The notes beneath the pieces were generated by a model. The model saw only the letters and a program-made list of their open reading frames with translations, did no database searches and was not told the origin of the DNA. From Candidatus Woesearchaeota archaeon (GTDB taxonomy: Archaea > Nanobdellota > Nanobdellia > Woesearchaeales > CG1-02-33-12): a stretch of 6,966 nucleotides of DNA. Numbering within the stretch: position 1 is the stretch's first letter; every line of letters starts with the position of its first letter. The stretch covers positions 1 to 6,966 of the forward strand of contig PWVO01000134.1 in the NCBI GenBank assembly GCA_003561825.1, given 5' to 3'. The position numbers were made by a program, and so were the translations under genes. This document shows, piece after piece, positions 5,822 through 6,966 of this stretch.

Positions 5822-5852
5822 AATCACTCAGGAAGTAAGAAAAGATAAGAGA

Positions 5853-5860
5853 TTTATAAA
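5853..5860 (-). promoter_or_regulatory. TATA box of the S17e-alba operon
   Basis: TTTATAAA on the minus strand in the 55-bp gap after the ureohydrolase-like gene, 35.5 bp before the S17e ATG. It indicates that S17e-alba is transcribed independently of the upstream gene. Confidence 0.6.
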
Positions 5861-5876
5861 TTTAACTGAAAGGCAG

Positions 5877-6689
5877 TTAAAAATCCCGGCTGATGTCTTG
5901 CCTTCTGTACATTTCTGAGGCTATTTTGGCCCCTGTTCTTGCTGTAATGCCTGAAGTATCTTTTAAAGGGTTAATGCCAACTATTTCTGCTGCCATTATG
6001 TTTTTAAGGTTCATAAGCCTCTGGATGATTGCTATTAGCTCTCTTGGGGTTAGGCCTGCAGGCTCCGGGCATGATGTGCCTGGGGCAAAACAAGGGTCAA
6101 GAACATCAATGTCTACTGAAAGGTATAATGAGCCGAATCTTCTTGCAGCTGACATTATTGAGTCAGAGATTTCAGTTATGCCCTCATGGGAGATTTCTTT
6201 TGCTGTGAAGTGCTTTATTTTTTTTTCTGAGATATAGCCAAGCTCTTTTTTTGTAAAGGATCTTGTTCCTGCAATGATTATCTTTTCAGGGGGGAATATG
6301 CTTTTTTCTGAGAGTGCCCTGGCTATGCTGCCATTAGCTAGGAGATTTGTGCTTTCAAGGCATTGCGTGTGTGCATCAAACAGTATTATTCCGGAGTCGG
6401 GGAATTTCTCTGAGAATGCTTTTGCCGAGGGGAATGTGATGATGCGGCTGCCTCCTATGATAAGGGGGGTTTCGTCGTTCTGAAGTATGTGCTCATATAT
6501 TATATTGAAAGAATCTCCAGTGCTTTTCTGGCTTAGATTTATTGTTTCAAATGAGAAATCTTGCTTTAAAAAGCTTTCATTGAGTGTGATTTTTTTTAAG
6601 TTCTCTGAGACTATGTCTGGGGCAAGAGCCTCATTGCTTTTGCCTGAAGATCCGGGAGTTTCTGAGAGCGGTATTTTTATTACTTTCAT
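5877..6689 (-). CDS. Arginase/agmatinase-family (ureohydrolase) protein with a degenerate active site
   Basis: 270 aa with the ureohydrolase fold. Visible are GGSRI (79-83, family GGDHS), LFDAHTQ (103-109, family DAHxD), GTRS (141-144), SVDIDVLDPCFAPGTSCPEPAGL (191-213, the well-conserved SxDxDxxDP and GTxxPEPGGL block) and IVGINPLKD (236-244, family VExNPxxD). Against rat arginase I, the metal ligands D124, H126, D232 and D234 are kept (D105, H107, D193, D195). H101 becomes R82 and D128 becomes Q109. The catalytic H141 position is probably N119 and the guanidinium-binding E277 is G238. Arginine or agmatine hydrolysis is therefore doubtful. The N-terminal 70 residues are poorly conserved. The ATG at 6689 is fixed by a TATA box 27.5 bp upstream. 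Divergent from Pth2. Confidence 0.85.
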   Translation of the reverse strand: MKVIKIPLSETPGSSGKSNEALAPDIVSENLKKITLNESFLKQDFSFETINLSQKSTGDSFNIIYEHILQNDETPLIIGGSRIITFPSAKAFSEKFPDSGIILFDAHTQCLESTNLLANGSIARALSEKSIFPPEKIIIAGTRSFTKKELGYISEKKIKHFTAKEISHEGITEISDSIMSAARRFGSLYLSVDIDVLDPCFAPGTSCPEPAGLTPRELIAIIQRLMNLKNIMAAEIVGINPLKDTSGITARTGAKIASEMYRRQDISRDF

Positions 6690-6712
6690 CTGATTTTTTT
6701 TGTTGATTCTCT

Positions 6713-6720
6713 TATTTAAA
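6713..6720 (-). promoter_or_regulatory. TATA box of the ureohydrolase-like gene (leaderless)
   Basis: TTTAAATA on the minus strand, centred 27.5 bp before the ATG at 6689. No Shine-Dalgarno lies before the start, which fits a leaderless transcript. Confidence 0.65.
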
Positions 6721-6739
6721 GATTGCTGAAATGAAAAGG

Positions 6740-6747
6740 TATAAAAG
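6740..6747 (+). promoter_or_regulatory. TATA box of pth2 (leaderless)
   Basis: TATAAAAG centred 26.5 bp before the ATG at 6770. It lies 19 bp from the opposite-strand TATA box at 6713-6720, so two pre-initiation complexes back to back would be close enough to interfere. Confidence 0.65.
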
Positions 6748-6769
6748 CAAGGTTTTGTTTTTATTTTGG

Positions 6770-6966
6770 ATGGAATACAAACAGGTTATTATTTTCAGGC
6801 AGGATTTAAAGCTGGCTAAGGGGAAAATGGCTGCGCAGGCTGCTCATGCTGCTGTTGAGGCTGCTCTTAGGTGCGACAAGGAGATTGTCAAAAAATGGAG
6901 GGCAAAGGGCATGAAAAAGGTTGTTCTTAAGGCTGATGATGAAATGGATCTTCAGAGGTATAACCA
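6770..6966 (+). CDS. pth2: Peptidyl-tRNA hydrolase Pth2, N-terminal part (cut by window edge)
   Basis: The first 65 codons of an archaeal/eukaryotic-type peptidyl-tRNA hydrolase, which cleaves the ester bond of peptidyl-tRNAs released from stalled ribosomes and recycles the tRNA. The family signature is clear: KQVIIFRQDLKLAKGKMAAQ followed by AAHAAVEAA (residues 4-32), with K19, Q23 and H26 at the conserved positions, then the helix DKEIVKKWRAKGMKKVVLKA and the start of the D-E-M-D-L segment. A complete Pth2 is about 115-120 aa, so roughly the second half lies beyond the window. The ATG start agrees with the TATA box 26.5 bp upstream. Divergently transcribed from the ureohydrolase-like gene. 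Confidence 0.95.
   Translation, partial: MEYKQVIIFRQDLKLAKGKMAAQAAHAAVEAALRCDKEIVKKWRAKGMKKVVLKADDEMDLQRYN

Noticed and set aside
5822..5827. GTG start for S17e, two codons upstream
   Set aside because: The ATG at 5821 gives the canonical MGR N-terminus. The GTG cannot be fully excluded because the predicted transcript start is close to it.
5893..6693. Plus-strand open frames opposite the ureohydrolase-like gene
   Set aside because: The minus strand carries the recognisable SxDxDxxDP block and a leaderless promoter; the plus frames have no promoter or family features.

Overview
The window looks like a piece of a low-GC archaeal chromosome, most likely from a small-genome DPANN-type lineage (Woesearchaeota/Pacearchaeota-like). 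That placement is inference. The direct signs of Archaea are an Alba chromatin protein, the archaeal/eukaryotic ribosomal protein S17e, a Pth2-type peptidyl-tRNA hydrolase, a tRNA-Leu without a complete encoded CCA, and archaeal TATA boxes (TTTAAATA, TATAAAAG) centred 26-28 bp before several start codons, as expected for leaderless transcripts. No mobile element, CRISPR array or rRNA was seen.

Layout, left to right. Positions 1-318 hold no convincing gene. A 155-aa protein of unknown function (319-786, +) follows, with its own TATA box and Shine-Dalgarno. Next come an AlkD-like DNA glycosylase (893-1591, +) and a MATE-family efflux transporter (1626-3038, +), each with a leaderless-type promoter. 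tRNA-Leu(CAG) sits on the minus strand (3042-3125), tail-to-tail with the transporter and only 3 bp from it. Then come a membrane-anchored or secreted PHP-family metallohydrolase (3238-4164, +) and, convergent with it, a HAD-superfamily protein whose catalytic nucleophile Asp is Asn (4180-4923, -).

The right part is mostly minus-strand. S17e (5615-5821) and Alba (5307-5594) form a short operon, followed by a 38-aa small ORF (5150-5266) with its own ribosome-binding site that is easy to miss. Upstream lies an arginase/agmatinase-family protein (5877-6689, -) in which several active-site residues appear to be replaced. It shares an 80-bp divergent promoter region with the Pth2 gene (6770-, +), which runs off the right edge.

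Most genes are independent housekeeping or accessory units rather than one pathway. S17e, Alba, Pth2 and tRNA-Leu serve translation and chromatin; AlkD and MATE serve repair and efflux. I do not see a multi-gene novel system. The most unusual material is the two enzyme-fold proteins with degenerate catalytic sites (ureohydrolase-like and HAD-like), the exported PHP enzyme, the small ORF behind Alba, and the tRNA whose TATA box is spaced as if transcription begins at or next to the mature 5' end.
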